Assembly: GCF_040807025.1 (NCBI RefSeq) | Contig: NC_090945.1 | Location: 72,241,088 to 72,305,087, forward strand | Reading direction: 5' to 3' | Length of the DNA: 64,000 bases | Origin: Struthio camelus | Lineage: Eukaryota > Chordata > Aves > Struthioniformes > Struthionidae | Shown: positions 33,036 through 46,500 of the stretch, piece after piece | Position numbering within the stretch: position 1 is the stretch's first letter | Layout: each line of letters opens with the position of its first letter | The notes under the pieces: generated by a model | What the model saw: only the letters and a program-made list of their open reading frames with translations | Databases searched by the model: none | What the model was told of the DNA's origin: nothing | Program-made: the position numbers and the translations under genes

Positions 33036-36000
33036 TGCTGCAACAAGGTTAAACAGAGATATTACCTGAAACATAAACCAAAACACTTAATTGTGCATCA
33101 AAATTACAGCTTTTTCACTTCATCAGAAAAGTCATTTCTGGTTTTGTTTGTTTGTTTTTAACCAGAACTGGTGCAAGTTTTGCCTGTTTATTTTCATTTT
33201 TAGTTCAATCCACCAAAGCAAAGCCTATTATTTTTTGAGCTTTATTGACATAATTTCCCTAACCACTATATAAAACTACAGTATAATGCACGGCATTCTC
33301 ACCAGTAATTAAGCATCAAAGGCTCCCATAATACTTCCTGGCATTATGATCTTTTAATTTAGCATCTGAGGGCGAATGTTTCTGGAGTAAAAAGCTGTGG
33401 TCTGACCTCGTTTATATTGATGTAGTTGATATATTACTGCAGACTCTGTGAACTTGATTACATGTAGGTATTTTAAAAGAGGTAGTCTCCAGTCAAAAAA
33501 TATCAAAGGCGCACTGTACACAGAACTTCCCAGTCAGATATACCAGCCCCATTTATATTAGCATAACACGCAGTTAAACAGTTCATCAGCACTCCCACCC
33601 CAAAATAATCATGCTGTTAGAAGCAGAGTTTTGCGATTCTGGCATTTCATTCTGTGTTGATGGCTACCTGTAATATTTTGAAATGTGAGTAACTTACCAG
33701 TGTTGTTATCACTAACAAAATAATTGACTAAAAGGAAAAAACAAAGGTGCACAAATGAAAGGGAAATAAAATTGACATCTGAATGCAGGAGTTTTAGTGC
33801 TATATCCAAGAGCTGAAGGGAATAATTAGAACCTCTTAAGGATTCAAACTTAAAATACATCCTCCAAAACAGGAAATGCAATGTACAATCCATTCTTCCC
33901 TCTGCCTTGCAGAGAATAATGTTCTGTGTCTATATTGTTCATTAAAGGGCATCTCTGTAGACCCCATTAAGAGTCAGCTCTTCTGTATGGTAGGCTTGTA
34001 AGAGCAACTTCACATGGGAAAGGAGAGCACCCTCCTCAGCGCAGGAGAGCTTCAGGTTGTAGAATTAAGCCTTTGACAACATCTGTTGCTCAGAGAAGAT
34101 GGCTGCACAAACAAATTTTGAGGTTTGGTCTCAGGCTTCATAGCACCACAACTGTGCAGCATACCTTGCTGTTCAGTATAAAATAGAAACGTGTCACAAA
34201 GACTTATGTATGCTCTCCAAAGTCAGAAGAAGAAGACGACTTGCATCAGTCAAGTAGTGCTTTTGTAAATGGTATCTATATAAACTTTGTGAATGTAGTC
34301 TGAAAAAAATCAAATTGATAACTACAGAAATATCTAAACTGTTTCAAAACTGCTGATTTTTCACTTTTTTCAGCTGAACTACTAGGGGAACCCAGTGGGA
34401 ACTAAGGTTGCAAGTAGGTCTGGGTCAACCAAAATTATTTTTATCAGTGAATAAAGCAAACAAATCTAGGCAAAAGCTGCCCAATCATACAGTCTTAAGC
34501 ACAGCACAAAAGACACAATCCCGCCAGAAACTGACTGCCAGCTCCAGAATTTTCTATTCTGTAAAACAATGAGCAAAAGACAGACTTCTGGAACGAAACA
34601 AAGTCATGTTAGCATTGCCTCAGCTGGGAGAAACACTGATGTAAATGGAAAGCGAGGAGAGGATGAAACGGCTGTGGAGGCACTCCTGCAATATGTGTAG
34701 GAAAATACATACTGCAATAAACAGTATTAAATGGGACAGAGAAACTAGTGCCACCGTTGTTTCACTGTTAAGTCTCTTCCTAAGAATCGCTCTAATCAGT
34801 CTCCCTGAGTAGATAACTAGAACTGTCCAGAGCAGACTAAGAAAAGAAAGATGAAAACTGAATTTTCAGTTTGCTTTACAGGGAGATATTCATGCTCCTT
34901 CTGTAAAATGACAATTACAGATAGTGGTAGGACTCCTGTAGACTCCAGTTTATGTTAAAACAGGGCTCTGTAGTTTTGGAGTGTTTGATTATAAATTTGT
35001 CTGTCTGCCATAACAATGAGTATGTACTACATTCTAATTACATTATAATTATTTTATTTATGCACACAGTACTGTAAATGCTGTGGCTTCAAATGTTTGC
35101 ATTAAAAATCTCAAATAAAAACCTAGCCTGCTCTCAAAATACAGGCAAAATACCCATTGGTTTGTGGGCTGTGGGCTGAACTAAGTGAGAATTGGAATAA
35201 CCTATTCCCTATTTAACTTGTTTCTTGCCTGAAGAGCAGATTTTCAGCTAAAATACCCATCTTTTGAATATAATAAGCCTGCAGCAAAGCTGCTGTTGAG
35301 GGAGTCAGCCTATAGCATAAGAATTTGTTTTGGAAATTCCATCACAAAGGTTTATTGGGACTGCAGTGTGAGTGCCCCATGCATGCTGATTTCTGCCCCC
35401 CCCCAGCCCTCAAACTCTTAAACTGGACAGCATTCCTCATGGTACACTATGGGCAAATGTTTTCATAATGTGCAGCTTTCCCTTACCGGTTTTTACAAAA
35501 TTCTATTTTTAGTGGAAAAAAGTATTTACCAAAGTATATACCAAAGTATATATTTAAGAAATCGCATACACTTTTCTAAATACATATCAGTCTTAAAATG
35601 TTTTCAAATGTAAGGAAAATATTCTTCATGGGCTACACAGTAGTCTTTCACATAGGTACAAATATCTACAGAAATCCCATGAAACTGAAGAGTAAGGTTA
35701 AGCACATTGCTTTCAGAATATTTATTTCTTTTGAGAAACAGATAGTGAAAATAGTTAAACATATCTTAAAATAACGTTAGAGGTCTTCAAACAGCTTGAG
35801 AAGATGAGAAAATTTAAAATCAGGAGGAATAATTATTTTTCCCTGTTAATTAAACAGCTGCTTATCAAAATAAATTTATTTTCCCCATACTAAGATTTGA
35901 AACAGCTGTTGACACAGAGGTAGAATTGTTAAGCACAGCTTAAGGTAGACAAGAGCAAAGAATATGTGCCCTCTCCTATCTCAGTGAGGCAGACTTTTTG

Positions 36001-39000
36001 AGGTAGAAAGGAAATAATGGGTACTCACTGGTCAAATCTCATAGCGCTGATTGGTGCCTGAGCATGTGGTAGCCATCCACAGGAAACTCATCAAAAAGCA
36101 ACAGAAAGTTCTTCCACTTGCGGTGTTTCTACTTATGTGCATTGCTGACCTTCAGTTAGCTTTGTGAAGCATTTCGCACAGGGGAAACATCTCAGCGTTG
36201 TGCTAGCTCAGAACCTACTGAATTAAAGGAAAGGATCTGTGAGTTGCCTTTGTTTCTTCCTATGCTCTTCTGCTTTGAAAAGGTTTCTGCTGAAGAAAAG
36301 GGTTTTAACCAAGGGATTGGCTTGTGTTTCACAGTCTGTTTTTGCTCTAACAGATTCCTCCTATGACTTAAAACAGTAGGATTGCATAGGATATAGGTCC
36401 AAGAAATAGTCTGCCACATCTGATGACCTTATGGCGTACAGCAAAAACTGTACAATGCATTTTCAAACCATTTTCATCCCCTTCTCCATTAAGCAAATCG
36501 ATATAGCCTCTACCAAGCAACTGGACCTTTCTTAATTAATTGTTCTGTATGTGGTTTTTGCATTGCTAATTTATGTTTCTATGTAAAAGTAATGTATTAA
36601 AACAGAATTTCATTATACAGTTAAGCTTAATAAAGCAGTGCAAATAGTTTCCTAAATAAATATCTTTACAGAGAACTTGATGGCTGCTATTTGAGATATT
36701 TTTTGTTACTACGAAACTTCTGGTTACATTTCTGGCAAGAGAAGGAATCAGATTAATGTGCTATTAAAATAAATTGAGCAACGTGCTAATTATTGCCAGA
36801 AACAAATTAGTGAAACCAGATTGTGTTCATTTAAATCAGATAGATAAGTACTTCTGCCTCCTACACGTGACTGTTTTCTGTTGTTTTGGAGAAGAAATTT
36901 GAAAATAATCTTGACAATGCCATTTGAGAGCTGCTTTGCACTTTCTGGTAAAATAACTGTTCCAGTTTCTAACACTGTTCCCTGTTGTGCTCAATACTCT
37001 CACTGGCCTAGTGCTACAGAGCTTTTCAAAAGGAGACAGAGGAGCAGGATAGTGGCTGAATAAAAAGTTAAGCTACCTAACATTTTGTGCGTCTTCACTG
37101 TAGCCCTACAGCTGATTTAATCAGGCATACTATAGCATCTGCAACAACTTTCATCCATTTCCATTAAGCTTTATTGTGAGAATACAGACAGCCAAGTGAG
37201 CGAGAAGGATAACCAGTATAAGGTCTACCTGGTGCCTCTGTAGTGTTGCGTTATCTAATTGAAGATCTCGTTCCTGGTAGACATTTTTAGCTGTTTATAG
37301 GAATTAATATAAAAGACAAGAAGCAATTATTTGCAGAACTGAAAGCCAAATTCTTCAGTCCTTCCTCAAACTTCTTCTTGACTCCAGTGAAGCCTGACCA
37401 AGAATCTGGCTCTGCTGTGAGCTTGATTTTCAAATCCAGTTTTCAAAGGTTTCTGAAAGTTTTATAAGTTTACATACCATTTTCAGAAGCAAGTTTCAGG
37501 CTTGCAAACCTATGTTTGATTTTAAAAAATGGTTCTGCACCAAAGCCATGTAGGTTTAGGGGTTTGGGGGCAGGGGAGGGTTCCCCTTAAATGTCATGTG
37601 GAACCTGTAGTTTTCTTATTCAAATAACAATGGCATAAAAGCCTGGAGTACTAATTAGCGCATGAATGGACAGTGATCTTACTCATTTCTAAAATGCAAC
37701 ATCTCTGCTTAGCATTTTAAGATACTGGATCATCCCAAGAATACTGCAGGTTTGCTCCATCTGCTTTATTGGAATAGACAGCTCATGAAACTTCCTGCAG
37801 AGGGCTGAAATCTTTTTGGGTTGTGCCTCCTTCCTCTGAAGGTAAACGTCTGTATTTTGTGCAACAGAGCTAAAACAAAAGCAAAGACAGATATTTTTAC
37901 ACATTTTCTCCGTCTGATTTTTAATTTGAAATTTCATCCAGGTAGCAATATTTAAAAGTTTTTGACGAGTCCTCAATGTTCTTGGCAAGTCTGAGTTCTT
38001 GCTTGGCTTTCTAACCATGCTTCAGATGTTAACTGTAGCAATTTTTTCAGATAGCCCATAAAAGCTAACAATGACATGATTCTTCCTCATTTTCTAGTTA
38101 AAACTAATTATGCTTTTCCCTGTTGGCGATCTGATTTTTTTTTCTTTGTTTGTTTTTAAGTTGAACAGAAGCACCCAGTCCAAGCCTAGCTTAAGGGAGA
38201 GTAGGTTTTATTGTTTTGTTTTGGGTTTTTTTGGACTACTAAGATGATGCTGTTCTTAGGACGGGGATTTATGAGGTGGATGTACAGCACTATGCAAAAC
38301 AAGATGTATCACTTGGCTAGAAGAGTTCTAACAAACTATCATTAGCAGAGTTTATTTATTAGCAAGGGCTTTCTTGCAGTGTGAATTGCTCTGCTTTCCT
38401 GCACTGTGACTTGCTCTTCTCCTGTGCAGCCAGTTTAGTGTTCTACAACTGAAATAGAAACAGCCCCTGGGGAGAAAAGGACCTCTCTCCATCCCAGGAT
38501 GAGGTGAGTTGCGTGTGCCCTTGCATCAGAGCTCTGGGCAGGGGTTGTCTGCAGCACAGGGTTGTAGCCGAGGAGAAACGGATGCTCTCCGTGGCTCCTG
38601 TGCCGTATGCTACAAGTCTCTGTGTCCCTGTGTTTGACTGACACGGGGAGAAAGACAGTGTAATCCTTGGAAGATCTGAATTTTGAATTTGAGTCAAGTT
38701 GACTAGTCTAAATGATTCAAAAAGGAGGGGGTTTTAATCAATATCAGACATGTTTGCTGATTTGACTGTTTTTTCCAATAATTTTGTTTCAAAAGGTCCC
38801 CATTCCTACAGTAAAGGCTGTCACCCAAATTCAGTAGGTGTGGACTGCCAAATGAGTGGCTTATCACAACCACTGTACAGCAGAGACACTGTATTTTGTT
38901 ACTTCTCAGGTGGAGGTGATTTCTAGCTAGATTTAGTTACAAGAAATAAAGAGGTGTTTCTATGAACAGTCCATCAGCTGAGTTCTGCTTAGTGTTTTCT

Positions 39001-40493
39001 AGCATCTTTCTCAATTGAATCCTGCTAGTGTTTTCAGAATTCTCTCCCTACTTCATCTTTCATACTTAATGCTGACAATTTCAGTCATTCAGTACTCTAA
39101 AACAGAGCCTTAGAAAAACCATAGATTTGTTTGATTCTTTTTGAAGGGAGCTGTCTCATTTTATCATCCCTCTAGTTTAGACCTTGTACTTTTAAGCTTC
39201 ATTCTATACCAAAAGGGCTAGAAATGTTCCAAAAAAACAGATTATTGTATAACGTTATGTAATTATTACATTCCTAACAAATCCCTCATATGCAGTACTC
39301 TGAATTATTGAAAACTATTAGAATTTTTATAAGTTTACAATTTGACTCACAGTATCTATGTTTGAATATTTTCAGAACAAGATTAACAACCTCCAGGAAC
39401 ACCCTAAAAGAGAAAATATAGGCCATACTTTTTAATAGATGATTCTTTTGGTGCTGTATCGTACATTCAGTGTCCAATTTTCAGATAGCTCTAGACAGCT
39501 TTCTTCTCAGTATTTATTTCTTTTCAGATATCTGAAATACAACGTCCACCGTTTAAGGCAGGAAAAATCACTGGTCTTCTCTTGTTACTCTGTAAGAGAA
39601 TTTGACGCTTTGGGAGGAACTTTAAGAAAAGCCGTCATTGAGACAAAAACCCTATTTGCTGCACGCCTTCCAGAATTTTTGTTCTGCCTTAATTTTAAAA
39701 GGAACCATTTTTTTCTAGTGGTTCCATTGGAACAATTAAGGAATCGTTTTTCTTAATCAGATGTCCATCTACTTCTAATGTTGTTGCCTACTGCAAATCA
39801 CAAACCATGGTTGGCTATTTGAACTACTTCAAACACATAATTGTTATTTCAGACAAAGAACAACCTTGCCATAGAAATCTGCGAAGAGTTCTGCAAATAG
39901 TGACTAAAATAACTAGCACAAAAAGACCAGCAGGAGCAAATGAAGTGAAAAAAATATCTTAATTCACTGCAGATATCATTCAGCAGTAGCTGAAATTGGG
40001 ATAAGGCATTTTAAACTAAAGTGAATGTGTACACACCCCTGTAAATAGAAAGCTTAAGAATATTTTTGTGTGAATTTAAGGCCAATTTTGAAGCAGAAAA
40101 GTGAAAAAGGCTGAAGATAGATAGTGGACAGTTCAGAAGCAGTTGATAGACACATTTGCCAGGCCGTGCCATTTGACTGGCAGCTACACATTAATAGAGA
40201 AAAAAATAAGACTTTTTTTTTTCTTGCTAAAGTTAGTAAGCTGAGAGAAAATAATGGCAATGAACAATGAGAGAGTACATTGAAAAGTTAGAATTCTATT
40301 TTTTATGTTCAAATTATGGGATTGCTAAGGCTTCTGTTAGGAAATAACAGGTAGAGACAAGCGGTTGGAAATGGAAAATTGATTGAGTCATCAGCATAAG
40401 AGACACAGCTGACAACTCTGAAGCAGCTTTTAAAATTTTTGAATTATCCAACAACATTGCAAAGCTATGCTTTTTTTGAATTTATGTTTACAC
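33036..40493. other. AT-rich non-coding stretch
   Basis: No complete gene. A - strand open segment at 37689-37871 (60 residues, ending in a stop) has a good polypyrimidine tract and AG before it. A + strand segment at 39528-39591 is flanked by a good acceptor and GTAAGA. Both are discussed as candidate exons only. A CpG-containing patch at 38430-38640 has an acceptor-like and a GTGAGT donor-like site, but all frames between them are closed. Confidence 0.6.
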
Positions 40494-40548
40494 ATATATA
40501 CATATATATGCATGCGCACACACACACACACACATATATGTATATGAC
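40494..40548. repeat. TA/CA microsatellite
   Basis: The tract starts with ACATATATACATATATATGC, goes through an alternating CA run near 40516-40534 and ends in ATATATGTATATG. It is a compound dinucleotide microsatellite and likely polymorphic in length. Confidence 0.9.
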
Positions 40549-43500
40549 CCCCATTTGTCAACAAGGAGTTTCACAGACCCATAATGTCTACGTATGGTTT
40601 TGACAGATTCTTTTCAAACTGCATGCTCGGTTTATAAAACTTTCAGCTCACAAATTCTCACATAAATGCAGATCTGTATGTGCAAATCCCATCACTGAGT
40701 GCACAGATGGTAATGGCAGAACAACACATGCATAAATGAAAACTTATTCATGTAGAAATGGAGATTTCATTAAGGCCATCTTTGAAAATATGACTGAGCT
40801 ATGCACTTTCTGGTGCTGGTCCTAATCATCATCATGTCTTGGAACAGACTACTAATGTCAAAAATGTCAAATATCTCATGCCTCAAAATAGATGGTATCT
40901 GAAATTAAGTTTTTTTCCACTTTAGCAAAAAGTTCTTAGCAATATCACCAGGCTACCAATATGCCAGCTCTGGGTAATTCTTATCTTGTAATTTGACAGG
41001 CAACTTTTGCTTATAAAAAATAAATCCATTTAAAAAAAAAAAAAAAAGATCCTCGATCTACAAATATATACATCCAGATTTTTGAGACCCTAGATAATTA
41101 GCACATTTACTTTCTCTTCACAGACTCATCTGAAGATTTTGCGCTTCCTTGAGTTAGAAATCATGAACAGGGAGTAAGTACTGTACTTGGATATTTGCCA
41201 GCCTCTCCGGGACTCTATATTTAGCTGTTATTGCATATGATTATTGATGTTTCACTCATACCAAAAGTTAGGTGACACTCTCATAATCTTTCCATATTTT
41301 CTGTAATCTGTTACTGCCTTTGTCCTTTCTGAAACTGTCCTCTCCTGCTTCACCTACTAGTTTTCAAGTCACTCCTCTAGGAGGATTTCTGAAGGGTGTC
41401 CTTAATTCCACTCTCTTACCTCTGGCATTCAGTGTGTAAACCTCATCCATCTTTTTAGCAGAGTATTTCAGGGGATCTTAAAGAAAGCTGGAGGGCCATC
41501 AGCCTGCCCTTGGTCGTATGACATTAGTGCCTGAGGAGACAGGTTGCATGAAGGCAATGAAGCCAGGCACAAAGTGCACACATTCAACCTTGAGCAGACG
41601 TCAGAGAGAAAGATAAACCTAAGCATCTTCCCATTCTTGGGAAAAACAGCTGCACCACCCTAGAGTTAGTTCGGAGAATCCTCTCGAAGTAAACAGTATG
41701 GATTGTCAGCAAAGTTTTGGCTTGATTCTGAAGCTAGTTAAAATATACTGAATACATGGCCGGAGTCATTTACCCAAGATCGTACAAGGTTTCAGCAGTA
41801 CATCCCAACATGGAATGCAAACTTACTGAATCCCACCTCGATGTTCTCCACTGAGAAACAGTACCTAATTTTTTTTTCTTTTCAAAAGGGACATCTGAAG
41901 ATTAAGTTTATTCAGAGCAGTTCCAGAATCATACCTGAGTGGATAGCTTTAAGAATGTATTTAAATTGAAAAAACTTGAAGCCAATAGATTTTTCTGTTG
42001 GTAATAAACAGACTTAAAAATTATTATTCTGTCTCAGTGTCTTATCATCCCTGAAAATATTTCTCTCATATGAGTATCCAAAAATGAACAGCTCATCTGG
42101 GACAGGGGGCCAATAATTTTTCACTTTCTTTATCTGTTTTGTTTCTTACATTGCATACTTTTCCAAATTTATATCTGCTTCCCACAAAAAATATTAAGAC
42201 AGGACTGAGAAACAAAGATTGAAAGGGCCTTCTGTGTTTGCTGTTGGGATTTCTTCCCAAAGGAAATCTAATTCTCTAATACAGAAATCTAATACGGTGA
42301 TCCATCTTTCTTCTACTGTAAGGCATCTTGCCTCCTACCCATAGTAAGTGTCTGAACTGCCCCTCAGGCTGCCTTACTCACACCAATGTTACATTGCTAT
42401 TGCAATGTTGTACCACTGCAATCTTTCAATCTTCATTTTAGGATGGCTTTACTTTTGGATAACATCACAAAATAACTACTTTTAGCAATCGTCACCCTCT
42501 TCTCTGCTGTAGTGTGCGTATAACAGCATATTGACTGCCTGCAAGTGCCACGTGCTACATCAGGATTCAATAGCACACACAGAAAGGAAGTGTTCAGCGC
42601 TGAAGTTTGTTGCCTTTATTTGTCACAGACCAATTCAGTTATAAGGAGCAGAGCAACACAAACAGTGGCAGGAGGCCATTTTTTATTTTAAAGTATGTTT
42701 TGGGTTATCAAGAGTACTTAATGTAACTGCCGATAGGGGACAACACCCAGAATTAGTCTTTTGTTTTAGATCTTTGTGTTTTAGACAAAAAACAAACAAA
42801 CAAACAACTCAATCAGAGCTATCAGCATGAAAAAGTATCCTAAGCCTGAGCTTTCTCCCAGCTTTACCTCCCTCCTCATTTATCTTTCTCTCACTCTACC
42901 TCTTCACTACTCTTCTCTCACTGCACAAGTTTGTCCATGTTTCCTCCAGCGATCGCACCTGATGGGAAACACCATTCAGGACACTTTTGTTGCTTATAGA
43001 GCTCCTCTGACTACTAACCTGAAAATGTTTTTGTAACGGTTGGAAAGCTTTCATGTGTTGTAATGTATGAATGGACACATCTTACACATGTAGCACAAAT
43101 TATGTTTTGCTGCAGCACTTTTTTCCTATTCTTTCCCCATTCTCCTAACAGCCTTGTGAAAGGAAAGTTATTGACTGTACATACTTTACAGTCTGTACAT
43201 ACTTTAATGCCCGAGTATTGCCAGAGTGGGGTCTGTGTGTGTGTCTGAATGAAGGGATCCATCCTGTGACCTGTGCAGGAGCTGTTCAGGGACAGCCGTA
43301 GCTGAGCATCTGTAATTTTGCTTGAAGTTCTGAGTTAGAATCCATAGGGAGTATCCCCTAATCAGTTGTTTTCTTCCAAGGAGACACTCATAATTTACTT
43401 CTTACATCTATTGGCCTCAGAGCAGAACTGAAATTCACAGGGAACATAAGGGAGGCCATGTAATTTCTTAGTTACAGGCTTGCAAAACCCTCTGATGGAA

Positions 43501-46500
43501 GCATATTACAGAGGCTATGACTGAAGCCATATCTGGAAAGTCTTCATTTTCAGCAGCAGCAAAAATTTTTTATTTTCACTCTAACAGTCCTTTGTTCAGG
43601 CTCAGGTGCATCAGTCAAGATCACCTCATGACATTGTCACAAAGAACAGGAGACCTGGAGCGTCTGCTTGCTACCACAGTAGAAATTATGAGAATCTGTG
43701 AAAAACGTCCTTTTGGTAGAGGAGCTCAGTCTGTACTTCATTAAACTGGTCTGAGTGTGGGCTGCAGTTCAAAAGCCCTTTGAACTTCCTATTAGTGGAT
43801 TTTATGGCTATAGTAGGCTTACTGTTTCCAAAGGCTGATTTTTATAAGAAATTTTTTAATTTGAAAACTTGGGTTTGGAATTTTTTTTGTTGCTGCTGTT
43901 TTTAGCCACTGCAGACACCAAGAAAAAGTTATTGCAGAAATACATCCTACAGCCACCGGATCACGTAAAGAAATAGCTAACTTAGCTTAAACTAGTTTGC
44001 TTAATACAGATAGTAATTTAGCTACAGCAGCTCAGTGTTTAATAAAACTAACCACCTGAGTGTTTACCCAGATAAGCAAGCAAGGTTTGCAGCTCTCAGT
44101 TTAAAATTAGCTTCATTAGATCCACCTGGGCTGAAGTCATTGTAGTAATAACATTAGATACACATTTAGGGTTTATGCATGTGTGGGAGGGTGGAACTGT
44201 GGATGTGTAAAAGCACTAAGATAATAATCTAGCACAAATACATTTTGTAGCAGGTACTTCTGAATTTTTGTCAACTTTTTACAGTAAATGAGAAGTTGCT
44301 GTATAATAGGCAGTATCAGTTCCTTGTGTCTGAAAAATGATATCTGTGTTGCAGTTGTAGTTTTACTTTGTTCTGCTCTGCACTTGTATTTTCTTCGGCT
44401 GGAAGAGGGAAGAAGTTTACAGTCTCAGGCTTAGCTAAATGAAAAGATTGCATAAATATTAATTTTTGAGCTATCACAGAAAACACAGGTGGCAGAAAGT
44501 TAGACTTTCTCAGGACACTGGACTTAGGAAGAAGAAGAGGCAAGTCTGACCTCAGAATTAAGAACAGCTGTTGAGGTCTTGCCAGGACTCTCAGATATAT
44601 ATACTTTGTCATAGCTTTTATAGCTGTCAAATATGTAGTTAGTTAGCCCTCCATTCTAGCTTATATACATTTTTGAGGTTGACTGATCAGTGGCAGCTCC
44701 CACACTATTTTTTTAACTGCCTTCAAAATTAAAGACTTATGTAAAGATAATGTATGAATGACATACCTAGGTGCCAGTATTTTATAAATACAGAAATTCA
44801 GTAATCACTGAACAAATTACTTCAGTCCCTGAACCTCCTTGCAATAAATCCCATGCCTGTGAACCTGACCGGTATAATTTTTGTGGAAAAACCTCATGTA
44901 TATAAGGTCACTTAACACTTACAGCATAAGAGTTATAGTCAGTAAAAACTACAAAAAAAGTAAGTAAGTGATGCATGTTTTCTTCTCTTACTATAAGGAA
45001 GACAAAGCCATTTATTCTAACTTGGAAATCAATAGGAAGTAGATGCCTAAATACCTTTAAATCCATGGGCTTAGAACTATGTTAAAGCCCACATGCTTTT
45101 TCGTCCTCAAGCGAAGACATTCCCAAAATCTCTAAAAACCTTGCCACAGTCAATTCTCTACCGCATAGCCCAATTTTCTTGATATTTTTAAACAAAGACT
45201 GACAAGAAAAATAATGTCTAAAATGGTCCCATTTTTGTTCAGCATGAAAGAGTATCAAAGAGAACAAGCAACCTTTGCGGCTCACTTTTCCACATTTTGT
45301 AACTCTGTCAGTGCAGTAAAGAAATCGAGTCAACATGGAGTCTCTGAAACGCTATACTCACTCATTCTCTTTTCTATTTCATTTTCTCGTAAAACTGACC
45401 GGAAGGAAATAGGCACAAGGAAAAGAACATTAGCTAGCATTATCTTCTTCAGGTTCTTAAAACTGCCATCATATATATCACTTTAAAAATATATTTTTTA
45501 AAGGAACAAGTTGCCTCAAGGCTGCAGAGTCCTGAACTCGCCCACGTTAGATAAAACCACTGCTTTCAGTTTCAGCTTTGGTCCCTGCTGCGATTTCTCT
45601 TCTGAAGTGCTCACAGGTAGGGGCAGCTCAAAAGAGAAAGCCCTGCTGTTTTAAACCAAGGAGCCTGAACCCAGAGAGCTTACTTCTTGTTCTGGAAAAA
45701 CTCTTGCTGAGCAGCAGGCAGAGGTATTCAAGTAAGAGGGTGATAGGTATGCTTAGAAATGTTTAAACTGATTAAATGACATTTTGCATGGGAAGGAGGC
45801 TCAACTTTAAGCTCAGGTCTTTACACCTAACCGTCACCTAGCTATAAACAGATTTTGAGCCTACATTTTAAAGCTGCTGACTTACCTTTGCTATGGGAGT
45901 AGATTTTCAACTACACTTGTACCTAGTATCACCTGCCTTTGAAGCAGACACAAGAATAGCTCTTTGCAATGAGAAGCAAGTCTTTAAGTCAAGTTCCAAC
46001 TAAGCTACTAGCAAATTTAAAACCTAAGACAGCAGGCTGCTTTGTCTGCAGAGAGGAGCTTCAACCCCAGCTGTGAGTGCTTCAAAGGCATTGATGCCAC
46101 AGCTGGAACTGGAGCTAGAATTGAGATGCCAGCTTCAATACAAACTAGGTTTTAGGATTTCCATCATCAGTTATATAAATATACACATTTTAATCAATTA
46201 GAAGTCATTTATAACATTAATTTGCAATTTTAAAAGAAGTTATAATGGGAAATGTTACTGTGCTCTACAGTCTTATTTAGATGAAGTGGATATTTTAGCA
46301 CTTGTGAATTATTTACATTTATTGTAGGCCTACCTTCCAAAGGATCACATGCATACCTCCTATAGTTTTGTAAAGTACTGAAAGTAAAATTTGTCTTTAT
46401 TAGCATGTCAGCTAGAATGGTTCCTAAGATCAGTCAAGGCGTCTGAAATATTTATATGATATACTGAGGATTTATTTCACAACATACCCAAGTACAGTGT

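Noticed and set aside
33698..33727. 30-bp - strand segment with a very strong acceptor and GTAAGT donor
   Set aside because: It is very short, two frames are open and no neighbouring exon matches it. It mainly shows how often strong splice-like words occur by chance in this window.
38430..38503. Exon-like interval with a strong acceptor (CTCTTCTCCTGTGCAG) and GAG/GTGAGT donor
   Set aside because: All three + strand frames contain a stop, so it cannot be an internal coding exon. A non-coding exon remains possible but unsupported.
39439..39756. 105-codon + strand open frame as a stand-alone gene
   Set aside because: It reads straight through a good acceptor and a donor-like site. No domain is recognisable and the length is within chance, so only its middle part is kept as an exon hypothesis.
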